A stretch of DNA of 64,000 nucleotides from CAVWDI01 sp963753725. Its GTDB lineage: Bacteria > Chloroflexota > Anaerolineae > Anaerolineales > UBA4823. The position numbers were made by a program, and so were the translations under genes. The stretch lies in assembly GCA_963753725.1 (NCBI GenBank), contig CAVWDI010000001.1:248001-312000 (forward strand), written 5' to 3'. How positions within the stretch are numbered: position 1 is the first letter of the stretch; each line of letters opens with the position of its first letter. Below, piece after piece: positions 48,917 through 57,779 of the stretch. The notes beneath the pieces are model-generated. The model saw only the letters and a list, made by a program, of their open reading frames with translations. It searched no databases and was not told the DNA's origin.

Positions 48917-49736
48917 GCCGCAAGCTGACTTTAGCCTTGGTACAAATGCATCCTGCGCTTGGCGAAATAAAATCAAACCTTAAGCATATCTTGGAGCTGA
49001 CCGAAAGAGCATCCGCTGCTGGTGCGGAATTCGTAATTTTTCCGGAGCTAGCCCTGACTGGTTACAACCAAGAATTATTGGGTGAGAAACTCGTCTCACT
49101 GGCCCGCAGTCCAGAATCACAGGAAATCCAGGAATTGCACAAGCAGCCCGCCGTTTTAACATTTATTTATGTGTGGGTTTTATAGAAAAACGCACCATCC
49201 CTGGGGTGATGTATAACGCGATTATTTTTTTTGATCCGCAGGGCAAGATGCTGCGCACTTACGCAAAATCGCACCTGTTTTCCGCAGAAAATCTGCATTT
49301 CCGGCCTGGTGCAGATCTGCGCGTACTGCCAATCGAAAAAGGCATGATTGGTCCTATGATTTGCATGGATATCGGTTATCCAGAGGTAGCCCGCATCTTG
49401 TCACTGGGTGGAGCCGAACTGCTGATTGCGCCTTCAGCTTGGATCAGGGAAGATGAAGATATTTGGCCGCTGCATTTACAGGCGCGCGCCCTGGACAACT
49501 TGGTTTTTGTTGCCGGTATAAATCGGGTTGGTGTGGAAGGTAACCTACAATTTATTGGCCGCAGTATGCTGGTTGATCCGCGCGGCAAAATCATCCAAGC
49601 TTTAGATGATCATGAAGATATATTGGTTGCGGAAATTGATCTGGATCAGGTAGCCCAGGCCAGACGCGGCGCTCTTCATTGGACTGGACGCCGGCCAGAA
49701 TTGTACCAATCCATAGCGGATTTGAAGGCCAATTAA
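48913..49736 (+). CDS. Nitrilase-superfamily N-carbamoyl amidohydrolase candidate (one deletion)
   Basis: About 275 residues. The Glu-Lys-Cys triad is visible: FVIFPELALTGY (Glu), RTYAKSHLFSAE (Lys) and PMICMDIGYPEVARIL (Cys). The frame breaks near 49143, where one lost base restores KAARRFNIYLCVGFIEKR. Members of this family cleave N-carbamoyl amino acids, beta-ureido acids or amides. With a D-hydantoinase-like gene starting at its stop (TAATG), N-carbamoyl-amino acid hydrolysis is most likely, giving glycine or another amino acid, CO2 and ammonia. Confidence 0.82.
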
Positions 49737-51091
49737 TGGATCTCGAATACGATTTAATATTACGTGGAGGGATTGTTGTATCGGGGGAGAAAAGTGATAA
49801 AGCTGACATAGGTATTCGCCGCGGACGCATAAAGTCTATCGCGCCTCATCTGGGCGAAACATCCGCCAAAGAAGTGATGGATGTAAGTGAAAAGCTGATA
49901 TTCCCTGGGATTATTGATGTGCATGTACATCCGGTTTACAGCGACGATATGGAAGCCTGTTCCCAGGTTGCCGCCTATGGCGGCTCAACTACGCTGATTC
50001 ATTTCGCTTATGCTTACAAAGGCATGCAGCTTAAACCCACCATCTTAGACTATATTGAACGCGGTGAAAAATCCTCGCGCTTAGATTTTGCGCTTCATTG
50101 TGGTTTGTTTGATGCGCCGCAGCAGGTCAATGATATTTCCAATGTAATGGATTTGGGCGTGCGCAGTTTTAAATTCTTTATTCCATATATCAAACAGGGT
50201 TGGTCTACGGATGACTATTCCCTTATTAAAGCTATGGACATACTCTCCGCTGGTGGGGGATTAGCACTTGTGCATGCAGAAAATGGCGGCGGGATTGATT
50301 ATCTGGAGGATAAATACCAGTTTGAATATGGAGATTTTACAGCTTTCCACCGTTTGACCAGACCACCAGTGTTGGAGCAGGAGGCCATTTTCCGCGCCAT
50401 TTGTTTAGCCGAAATCACTGGCTGTCCGCTGTATATTCCCCATGTCACTTCTGCTCGCGCCCTGCGTCCGATAATAAATGCACGCCAAGAGGGCAAAGTA
50501 GTCTATGCAGAGAGTTGCCCGCATTATCTGACCTTGACGGAAGCGGCTTTGGAAGAGTACGGCTCACTTGCCAAAGTTGGGCCGCCGTTGAGGAGCGAAG
50601 ACGACCGTCTGGCGCTGTGGAGCGCCCTGCGGGATAACCATCTCCAGGTGGTCTCATCCGATCATGCTGCCAAAACCAAGGATCTGAGCCTGGAATTCAG
50701 CCAGCAGGGATTTGGTTCACCTCAGTTGGAGACGCTGCTGCCCCTGGTTTATGATCAGGGAGTAAATGCCGGTAAGATTGATGTGTGCAGATTGGTGCAG
50801 GTCTTGTGCGAAAATCCAGCCCGTATCTTTGGATTGTACCCGCGCAAGGGCTGTTTACAACCAGGCGCGGATGCGGATATTGTGGTTTTTGACCCTCAAA
50901 AAGAATTTACCATCTGCAAAGAGAACCAGCATTCCAATGTAGGCTACACACTTTATGAAAATATGACCCTGAATGGTTGGCCCGATATGACCTTCCAGCG
51001 CGGTAAATTGGTGATGTCTTATGGGGAAATTATCGCTAATGTCGGTGATGGTCGCTTCCTGCCAACTTTTCCCCCTGGAGTATTCATTTAG
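49736..51091 (+). CDS. D-hydantoinase/dihydropyrimidinase family enzyme
   Basis: 451 residues. Cyclic amidohydrolase features are DVHVHPVYSDD (two His), carboxylated Lys in VRSFKFFIPY, ESCPHYL, PHVTSA and SSDHAAKT. It lacks the allantoinase NEPGR motif, so it is a hydantoinase or dihydropyrimidinase relative like HyuA of the E. coli ygeW cluster. It opens a hydantoin or pyrimidine ring to an N-carbamoyl acid, which the nitrilase-type enzyme before it or AllC after it can split. The ATG overlaps the previous stop. The frame is intact. Confidence 0.87.
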   Translation: MDLEYDLILRGGIVVSGEKSDKADIGIRRGRIKSIAPHLGETSAKEVMDVSEKLIFPGIIDVHVHPVYSDDMEACSQVAAYGGSTTLIHFAYAYKGMQLKPTILDYIERGEKSSRLDFALHCGLFDAPQQVNDISNVMDLGVRSFKFFIPYIKQGWSTDDYSLIKAMDILSAGGGLALVHAENGGGIDYLEDKYQFEYGDFTAFHRLTRPPVLEQEAIFRAICLAEITGCPLYIPHVTSARALRPIINARQEGKVVYAESCPHYLTLTEAALEEYGSLAKVGPPLRSEDDRLALWSALRDNHLQVVSSDHAAKTKDLSLEFSQQGFGSPQLETLLPLVYDQGVNAGKIDVCRLVQVLCENPARIFGLYPRKGCLQPGADADIVVFDPQKEFTICKENQHSNVGYTLYENMTLNGWPDMTFQRGKLVMSYGEIIANVGDGRFLPTFPPGVFI

Positions 51092-51114
51092 AGGATGGAT
51101 TTCCCATAAGTTTT

Positions 51115-52404
51115 ATGATTATTGAAAAGTCTCAGTTATCCATACCTGTAGAGTTGGTGATCGCTCATACAAACTGCATAAACCATATCGGATCTCTGGG
51201 GGAACAACCTGAGAGCGGTTACCTGCGTGCTTCCTGGTCCAATGAAGAATCAGCCGCCATGCACTATATCGCTGAAGTTGGGAAAGAACATGGCATGCAG
51301 GTGTCCTATGACAAAATTGGGAACCTGTTTGTTAGGACGCCAGGATCGCAGCAGCAGCTGGTGCAGGTCGGCTCACATCTCGATACGGTTCCTAGAGGCG
51401 GCGCTTACGATGGCGCTGTAGGTGTGATTGCTGGTTTGGAAGCCATCATCTCATTGAAATCTTATTGGGAAACGCTTCCCAAAGCCCTGCAGCTCGTGGT
51501 TTGGCGTGGGGAGGAATTGGCTACATTTGGCGCTTTTTGTATTGGCAGCAAAGCCGCCTTTGGTTTGAATGACCCAGATATTCTTAATAACGAATTTATG
51601 GGCATTTCCCTGCGGAAGGCCATACAAAACCAGGGTTTCGATCCGGCTTTTATTCAAGACAAGCGGCCATCCCTTCCGAATTCCTATATTGATTCCCTCG
51701 CGGCGCATTTTGAACTGCATATTGAACAAGCTGCTGTGTTGGAGGTAGAAGCTAAAGATATTGGCATCGTTTATGGTTTGCGCGGCCTCTACAGGATGCG
51801 CATCCTGGTTTATGGACAGGCGGTCCACTCTGGTGGCACGCCCATGGGCATTGAATTCCGTAAAGATGCCAACCTTGCCATCGCAAACATGCAGGTTGAA
51901 TTGGACCGGCTTGCACGCGTGTATTTAGATCAGGGTGAGGATTTGGTACAGACGGTGGGCATCGTCAACAGTGACCGCGAATTCAACTCCTTGAATGACT
52001 TAGTATACGATAACGCCTTGACCAAGGTGAGCCCATTCGGTTATTTTACGCTGGACATCCGCAGTTCTTCTAAAGCTTTATTATCACATTACCGCCTCCA
52101 GGTGCAGGAGCTTATCCAGTCGACTGCCAGCAGCTTTGGGGTGGAAGCAGCTTTCGAAGAATTGCCGTATTTCGATCCTGTTGAAAACTTGGATCGCAAG
52201 CTGCGGAGAGATATTGAAAAAGCTTGTATTGATTTGGACTACAGCTACAAGCAAATGACAAGCGGCGGCTTTCATGATGTGGGTATCCTTGCCAGCCAAC
52301 GACGAACAAGTGGGGATCAGATGCCCTGTGCATTAATCTTTGTGCCCAGCAGAGGTGGCATCAGCCACAGCCCCAAAGAGTACACTTCTCCCGAAGCGAT
52401 TTAG
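51115..52404 (+). CDS. allC: Allantoate amidohydrolase / N-carbamoylase (M20 Zn family)
   Basis: 429 residues to an in-frame TAG. Zn and catalytic motifs: VGSHLDTVPRGGAYDGAVGV, VVWRGEELATFG, LHIEQAAVLE, MTSGGFHDVGIL and VPSRGGISHSPKEYTS. It hydrolyses allantoate to (S)-ureidoglycine, CO2 and ammonia, or N-carbamoyl amino acids. The presence of allB and allE favours allantoate. The codons after the TAG continue in frame (RGCLVLAAAMLDAAKSIT) to TAA at 52461 and look like the normal family C-terminus, so the TAG may be a sequence error or a recent nonsense change. Confidence 0.88.
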   Translation: MIIEKSQLSIPVELVIAHTNCINHIGSLGEQPESGYLRASWSNEESAAMHYIAEVGKEHGMQVSYDKIGNLFVRTPGSQQQLVQVGSHLDTVPRGGAYDGAVGVIAGLEAIISLKSYWETLPKALQLVVWRGEELATFGAFCIGSKAAFGLNDPDILNNEFMGISLRKAIQNQGFDPAFIQDKRPSLPNSYIDSLAAHFELHIEQAAVLEVEAKDIGIVYGLRGLYRMRILVYGQAVHSGGTPMGIEFRKDANLAIANMQVELDRLARVYLDQGEDLVQTVGIVNSDREFNSLNDLVYDNALTKVSPFGYFTLDIRSSSKALLSHYRLQVQELIQSTASSFGVEAAFEELPYFDPVENLDRKLRRDIEKACIDLDYSYKQMTSGGFHDVGILASQRRTSGDQMPCALIFVPSRGGISHSPKEYTSPEAI

Positions 52405-52624
52405 AGAGGGTGTTTAGTCTTAGCTGCAGCCATGTTGGATGCAGCGAAATCAATCACATAAATTTATGTCCGAACTCAATAAATCTTCTACTGAATCTGG
52501 AGTGGGACAGTACTTAACCTGCAAAAAGTTTTAGCACTTCTAAGGTGGTGACAGTAAACCGTCTCTGGGATGACATAAATCACTTGAAAAATCGTTAAAA
52601 GTAATTTACATTAAACTTGTCTAG

Positions 52625-52635
52625 TGGTCAGACAA
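52625..52635. promoter_or_regulatory. Probable operator for the FadR-family regulator
   Basis: TGGTCAGACAA fits the FadR-subfamily operator core TNGTNNNACNA. It lies 77 bases before the start of the GntR-type gene, within a 300-base gap that otherwise shows nothing. Autoregulation is likely. Confidence 0.55.
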
Positions 52636-52711
52636 CCTGACTTCTTTTGAGCGGAAGCTTTATACCTTAGCTTCGATGTAATTCAAATTTCTGTTTGGAT
52701 GGTAAGCGGCT

Positions 52712-53462
52712 GTGGATGAAGGGAAATTCCAAAAACTGGCTCCTGTACGTGTTTTTGAGCAAGCCGTAGAGCAAATCCGGGGGCTGATTTTTTCGGGTGA
52801 ATTCGAACCTGGTGAGAAGCTGCCCAGTGAGATTGAATTAAGCAAACTGCTAGATGTTAGCCGCTCATCCGTGCGCGAAGCTCTACGTGTGCTCGAGGCT
52901 GAAGGACTGATAGAGGTCCGGCGCGGCGCTGGAGTTTTTGTTGCCCCACATCCTTTTCAAAACACCATCAGAGTTGAATATGTGCACTGGCTGGCAAAGC
53001 GTAAGGAATCATTAATCCAGCTGCTGCAGGTGCGCCAGAGCCTGGAGGGGCTTACAAGCCGCTTGGCTGCTTCCCTGGCGGATGAAGATGTGATTGAACG
53101 GCTGGGTGAAAATGTTAGCCACACAGATCTCGATTATTGAAAGCTTTGAAGCAGATTCACAGAGCAATATAAATGAGCTGGCGCGTTTAGATCAGGAATT
53201 TCATCTGATTATCAGCAAGGCCAGTGGAAATGATGTAGCGCACGAGATCATTTCACATATTTTCCCGGCCTACAACCAGAGCAATAAAGCCGTAATTTAC
53301 ATTGGTGAACTCCAGACCAAGATGGTCAATGAACATAGTCGCATATTCAATGCCCTGGAATTGCGTGATCCTGATCAAGCAGAAAGACATATGCGTGCCC
53401 ATTTGGAGCGCATTATCAGCGAACTACCAAGAATTGAAAACAATATTAAGGAGGGCATTTGA
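52712..53462 (+). CDS. GntR-family transcription regulator, FadR subfamily (one frameshift)
   Basis: About 248 residues after removal of one inserted base near 53110. The N-terminal winged helix is typical (EQIRGLIFSGEFEPGEKLPSEIELSKLLDVSRSSVREALRVLEAEGLIEVRRGAGVFV). The C-terminal all-helical FCD domain keeps metal-site residues (LDQEFHLIISKASGN ... NEHSRIFNAL). Such regulators bind a small carboxylate and usually repress. It is located between allC and the second carbamoyltransferase and is a good candidate for control of the island. It starts at a GTG. A matching operator lies upstream. Confidence 0.85.
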
Positions 53463-53554
53463 GTTAAAAAAATTTTTCAAATCGCCGATATCCAAATTAT
53501 GATTTGTGCTTTATCAACTTTTGATCCTACTAACATATATAAAGGAGAATTGAA

Positions 53555-54606
53555 ATGATAACTGAAGGTTTAAAGGTAGACATCTCCTCCGTTTGCAAGA
53601 TTTCAGCAAAATGGAGATCGAGACCATGCTGGAGGTTGGCTTGCAGTTAAAGGCTGACAACACAATGCGCCGCTTGCACGATGATATCCTACCGCGCCGC
53701 ACACTGTTCATGATGTTCTTTAACCCCAGTCTGCGCACACGCAATAGTTTTGAGGCTGGCATTTACCAGTTGGGCGGACACGCCCATTTCCTGGAACCTT
53801 CATCCACACGCCTGCCCACGCTGGAAGGTGAAGATCTCGGTTATGCTTCCGAGCGCATCTCAGATGTATCTCGTGTGCTTTCGCGGATGGGCGATATCCT
53901 CGCCATTCGGATTCTCGGTGATGTAGTTGGATGGGAGTACGACAAAGGTTTCCGCATCATCCAGGAATTTTCGAAATGGTCCCAGGTCCCGGTAATCAAC
54001 ATGGAAGACAATATATACCATCCATGCCAGGGGTTGGCTGATGCGATGGCGCTTTGGGAACAGTTTGGAAAGAATCTGAACGGCCGCAAAATTGGCGTGT
54101 CCTGGACATGGGGTTCCAGTCCAAAGAAACCCATTGCTCCACACCATGATTTTATGTACGTTGCCAGCTTGTTTGGCGCAGACGTGACCTTCGCCCGGCC
54201 GCCTGAAATGCGTATTGATCCCGAGATCGAGGCTCAGATAAAGGCTAATGCTGAGACCAGCGGCGGTTCATTCCAGGTAGTAGATAACATGGAAGACGCC
54301 TGCGAGGACGCTGATATCGTTTATGCCAAAAATTATGTTTGCCTGGATTTGCTTCCGCCAGTCACCAGTGAACCTCAGCCAGACGAAATGGTGAAATTAT
54401 TCAGCAAATACAAGGGTTGGATAGCAGACGAAAAGCGCATGAACATGGCGAAACCTACTGCCCAGTACATGCACTGCCTGCCTTGCGAGCGCGGCGCGGA
54501 AGTGTCCGATGCCGTATTGGACGGCAAGTGGGGCGAGGCTTGCTACAATGAAGCCGAAAACCGCCTGCATGCCCAGAAAGGCGCTATGGCCTGTATCGTC
54601 CCATAA
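53555..54606 (+). CDS. Knotted carbamoyltransferase, YgeW/ornithine carbamoyltransferase-like (one deletion)
   Basis: About 350 residues. An ATG at 53555 after aaaggag reads in the wrong frame until one A is restored near 53574, giving LKGRHLLRLQDFSK. Motifs are NPSLRTRNSFEAGIYQLGG (carbamoyl phosphate loop), NIYHPCQGLADAMALWEQ and MHCLPCERGAEVSDAVLDG. The insert FLEPSSTRLPTLEGED is like YgeW and acetylornithine-type enzymes. It probably runs phosphorolysis of a carbamoylated amino or imino acid to feed carbamate kinase. The true acceptor is unknown; an oxamate or 2,3-diaminopropionate-type acceptor is possible. Confidence 0.86.
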
Positions 54607-54622
54607 ATAATATTAATAAAGA

Positions 54623-54668
54623 TAACCGGAATTTGACTAACATTTGCTAGGTTAGATTCGGTTTTCTT
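54623..54668 (+). terminator. Imperfect hairpin after the carbamoyltransferase
   Basis: Arms around 54623-54641 and 54651-54663 pair with small bulges and are followed by tttcttctttt. This could be a rho-independent or partial terminator before the oxidoreductase gene. Confidence 0.5.
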
Positions 54669-54719
54669 CTTTTAATATTTAATATTTTGAGAAAATTTCA
54701 CGGTTAGAGGAGCAAATAA

Positions 54720-55919
54720 ATGGCAAAAAAACGCGTAGGCGTAATAGGAGGCGGCATCGTAGGGACTGCGCTGGGATACAATCTCAGCCTGTATGATTTT
54801 ATCGATGTCACCTTGTTTGAGAAGGATCAGATCGGATCGGGAACCACGGCTAAATCCGCCGGTACTGTATGTCTTTTCGACGACTCAATATCTCACGAGC
54901 TTTGGCCGGTACGTTTGTATGGCTTCCAAACTTACACTCAGATGGAAAAAGAAGAAAGGGGATCGGCTGGATTTGATCAAACCGGGACCCTGGTCGTATG
55001 CACAGATGAGGAAGTTGAAAGATATACCAAGACCGGCATCGCATTGGCAAAATCAGCCGGCTATGAAGGCGAATATCTCACCGATCCCGAAGAAATCCGT
55101 AAACACTTCCCCGACATCAACCTGGATGGCGTGCTTGGAGCAGGATGGACCGCGGACGACGGTTACTTCGATCCGACCATGGCTGCCAATACTTTTGCAA
55201 AGAAGATAAAAGCCAATGGCGGAAAAGTCCTGCAGTACACCAAAGTTGAAAAAATCAACCTGCAGGGAAATCGTGTAACTGGTGTAGAAACAGACCAGGG
55301 TAATTTCGAGTTTGACGTTGTTGTGGATGCCTCCGGACCGTGGACCCGCCAGGTGAGCCGTTTGGTGGGACTTGAACTGCCCATATGGCACACTAAAGCG
55401 GAAGTCTTCTTCCTGGTACCTCCCAATAAGAAATTAGACTACAGCTTTCCAACATTAAAGTATCCTCGTTTCTATGCCAGACCTGAAGGGGATAATATTT
55501 TCATTTGTAAAGCCCATCTTACAATGGATTTGAGCGACCCGATGCATGCCGGGGTTTGGGATCCGGACAAATTGCTGCCTACGGGTGGTACAGATGATTA
55601 TTTCCTTGAATTCTTATTCGGGGAACTTGAAGAGCATGCCCCACACTTGCTCAACTCCAGCTTAGCCTTCTCCTGGCTTGGATATCGGGCGGAACCTCCT
55701 GATTTCCTGCCTATCCTCGGCGATACGCCTGTAGAAGGATTTATGCTGGCAATCGGTTGCGGCGGAAATGGTGTCATCGAAGGTCCCGCGGTCGGTCGCG
55801 ACATGGCGCAGTATATCGCCTATGGTGAGAAATCACTGCTTCTTCAAAGGCTTCCACTAAGTCGTTTTGAGGAGCAATTTGATCTCTCAGCCGTAGGTGT
55901 TGTGAAGCTGCCGGATTGA
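54720..55919 (+). CDS. DadA-type FAD-dependent oxidoreductase
   Basis: 399 residues. The N-terminal FAD dinucleotide motif is VGVIGGGIVGTALGYNLS. A D-amino acid oxidase/sarcosine dehydrogenase-like fold follows (LFEKDQIGSGTTAKSAGTV, VVVDASGPWTRQVSRLVGL, C-terminal GCGGNGVIEGPAVGRDMAQYIA). It oxidises an amine such as glycine, sarcosine or a D-amino acid. It lies four genes upstream of gcvT-H-PA-PB, and oxidation products could pass to that system. No signal peptide is seen. An agaggag box precedes the ATG. Confidence 0.85.
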   Translation: MAKKRVGVIGGGIVGTALGYNLSLYDFIDVTLFEKDQIGSGTTAKSAGTVCLFDDSISHELWPVRLYGFQTYTQMEKEERGSAGFDQTGTLVVCTDEEVERYTKTGIALAKSAGYEGEYLTDPEEIRKHFPDINLDGVLGAGWTADDGYFDPTMAANTFAKKIKANGGKVLQYTKVEKINLQGNRVTGVETDQGNFEFDVVVDASGPWTRQVSRLVGLELPIWHTKAEVFFLVPPNKKLDYSFPTLKYPRFYARPEGDNIFICKAHLTMDLSDPMHAGVWDPDKLLPTGGTDDYFLEFLFGELEEHAPHLLNSSLAFSWLGYRAEPPDFLPILGDTPVEGFMLAIGCGGNGVIEGPAVGRDMAQYIAYGEKSLLLQRLPLSRFEEQFDLSAVGVVKLPD

Positions 55920-55943
55920 CACCTGATCTTTTCTCAGAGATAT

Positions 55944-55996
55944 GATCGAACGAGTTTTTGGCACCAGCACGAACAGAACCAAATACTCGTTCGATC
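55944..55996 (+). promoter_or_regulatory. Long perfect-type hairpin between oxidoreductase and deaminase genes
   Basis: Two 18-base arms (55944-55961 and 55979-55996) with a single mismatch and a 17-base loop. There is no T-run after it, so it is probably an mRNA-stability or attenuation element or a protein-binding site rather than a terminator. It ends 30 bases before the deaminase start. Confidence 0.65.
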
Positions 55997-56025
55997 CTAA
56001 CAATGTTCAGAAAGGTGAATTGTTG

Positions 56026-56454
56026 ATGTTGGATCCCCTGCAAGTTGCGATCGAAGAAGCTAAGTTAGGTATGGCCTCAGGCGGCGTTCCGATTGGATCG
56101 GTTTTGGTGCTGGATGGTCAAATCATCGCTCGTGGTCATAACCGCCAGAATCAATTGGACAGCATTATCCGCCACGCTGAATTGGACTGCATAGATAATG
56201 CGGGCGCAGTCTCAACTAGTGAATACCAACGCTCTACACTCTATACAACCTTATCTCCATGTGAAATGTGCGCCGGTGCAATTTTGTTTTTCAAAATTCC
56301 CAGGGTTGTGATTGGAGATAATAAGAATTATCAGGGAGCTGAGGCATACTTACAATCTCGTGGAGTTCTCCTGGAGATATTAAACGACCCGCACTGCATA
56401 CGGATGCTTCAAGAGTTCGATCTTCAATATCCCGGTGTATGGAACAAGGGATAA
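56026..56454 (+). CDS. Cytidine/cytosine deaminase-fold nucleoside deaminase, FCY1-like
   Basis: 142 residues from the ATG at 56026. The zinc site is complete: HAELDCIDNAG (His, proton-shuttle Glu) and TLSPCEMCAGAILFF (two Cys). The C-terminal part (VVIGDNKNYQGAEAYLQSRGV ... LQYPGVWN) matches yeast-type cytosine deaminase more than TadA. It would deaminate cytosine, guanine or a related base. An in-frame ATG at 55942 exists but would place the N-terminus inside the hairpin, so 56026 with aaaggtg upstream is preferred. Confidence 0.82.
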   Translation: MLDPLQVAIEEAKLGMASGGVPIGSVLVLDGQIIARGHNRQNQLDSIIRHAELDCIDNAGAVSTSEYQRSTLYTTLSPCEMCAGAILFFKIPRVVIGDNKNYQGAEAYLQSRGVLLEILNDPHCIRMLQEFDLQYPGVWNKG

Positions 56455-56477
56455 TTACCAGGTAATTTTATAACAAT

Positions 56478-57770
56478 ATGATTGATTTACTTTTACGAAA
56501 CGTTTCCCTTCAAGATGGATCGGTGGATATAGATATTGCTGTCGATGAGGGGGTAATCATCGATAAAGGTTCAAACCTGGATTACCAGGCCCGCCAGCTA
56601 ATAGATCTAAAAGGTCGCTTAATAATTCCAGGCTTTGTTGATCCCCATGTCCATCTGGATATCATCCTGATGAATTCATGGCAGCAGCCCGGCCGTCAAG
56701 AACCTTATCTCTCCCATTATGGATTGAATGAGTCCTTAGAACGTCGTCGGAAAGCTTTCACGTCTGAAGATATAGAAAGGCGCGCTGGTGCCGCGCTTGA
56801 ACTGGCTTCCCGGCATGGCATCACTGCTCTGCGAGCGCAGTGCCATGTCGATACGGAAATCGGGTTAAAACACGTCCAGGCTTTACAAGCCGTAAAAGAA
56901 AAGTACGCCGGTCGCGTCACCCTGCAAATTGTCACTTTTCCCCAGCAAGGATTTACACGCAACCCTGGAAGCATCGAACTTATTAAAGAAGCCTTCCGGA
57001 ACGGAGCGGATGTAGTCGGATGCGCCAGTAACCTTGACTTTGACTCTGCTGGAAATGTGGATTACAAAAAACACATTGATACGGCCCTTGAACTGGCCAT
57101 GGAATTAGATGTTGATCTGGATATTCACGCCGATTTAGGAATTCCGCAGGAGGTGGAACTGGATGATTTGGAAGTGGTTTATATCGCCCGCCGGGCGATC
57201 GAGGTTGGTTACCAGGGTCGCGTAGCAGCGGGACACGTGTGTGCGCTCGGGTCAGCCTCTCAAGATATTGCTCAACAGGCCATTGAATGGATCAAACAGG
57301 CGGATATCAGCGTCATCAGCCAACCTGATCTTTATCGTCTTGGACGAGATGATACTCAAAATGTCCGCCGGGGTTTGACACGCGTCAAAGAACTGCTTTC
57401 AGCCGGGGTTAATGTCACCTATGCCTCTAACAATGTTCGTGACACGCTCAGACCGATGGGCAACCTGAACCCTCTCGAAGAAGCTTTGATACTCTCCTAT
57501 GGCGCCCACATGGACACCATTGAGGACTTCACAACACTGTTACGGATGAGTACATACAACGCAGCAAAGGCGCTTCGATTAGGTAATTACGGGCTTGAGC
57601 CCGGTTGCAATGCGGATTTTGTCGTACTGGATGCACCTACGCCCTCTGCCGCCATTGTCGGTCTGGTGGAGAAAAATTACGTCTTCAAAGCCGGTCGCTT
57701 AATGGCTTCCAGCCGGGTAGTTAGCAATACTTATAATGGAAACCAACTCCAGGAAGTACAAGAGTCGTAA
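56478..57770 (+). CDS. CodA-like cytosine deaminase homologue with substituted acids
   Basis: 430 residues of the cytosine deaminase/AtzC amidohydrolase group: DPHVHLDIIL (His57, His59), AQCHVDTEIG, DIHADLG (His near 216) and AAGHVCALGSAS (His near 252). The CodA Glu after the third His (HxDE) is Leu here, and the metal-binding Asp of the (D/S)DN-VRD motif is Asn near residue 318 (ASNNVRDT). This places it outside simple cytosine deaminases, with an altered or lost activity. It lies 24 bases after the FCY1-like deaminase. Confidence 0.75.
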   Translation: MIDLLLRNVSLQDGSVDIDIAVDEGVIIDKGSNLDYQARQLIDLKGRLIIPGFVDPHVHLDIILMNSWQQPGRQEPYLSHYGLNESLERRRKAFTSEDIERRAGAALELASRHGITALRAQCHVDTEIGLKHVQALQAVKEKYAGRVTLQIVTFPQQGFTRNPGSIELIKEAFRNGADVVGCASNLDFDSAGNVDYKKHIDTALELAMELDVDLDIHADLGIPQEVELDDLEVVYIARRAIEVGYQGRVAAGHVCALGSASQDIAQQAIEWIKQADISVISQPDLYRLGRDDTQNVRRGLTRVKELLSAGVNVTYASNNVRDTLRPMGNLNPLEEALILSYGAHMDTIEDFTTLLRMSTYNAAKALRLGNYGLEPGCNADFVVLDAPTPSAAIVGLVEKNYVFKAGRLMASSRVVSNTYNGNQLQEVQES

Positions 57771-57779
57771 GGAGAATTA

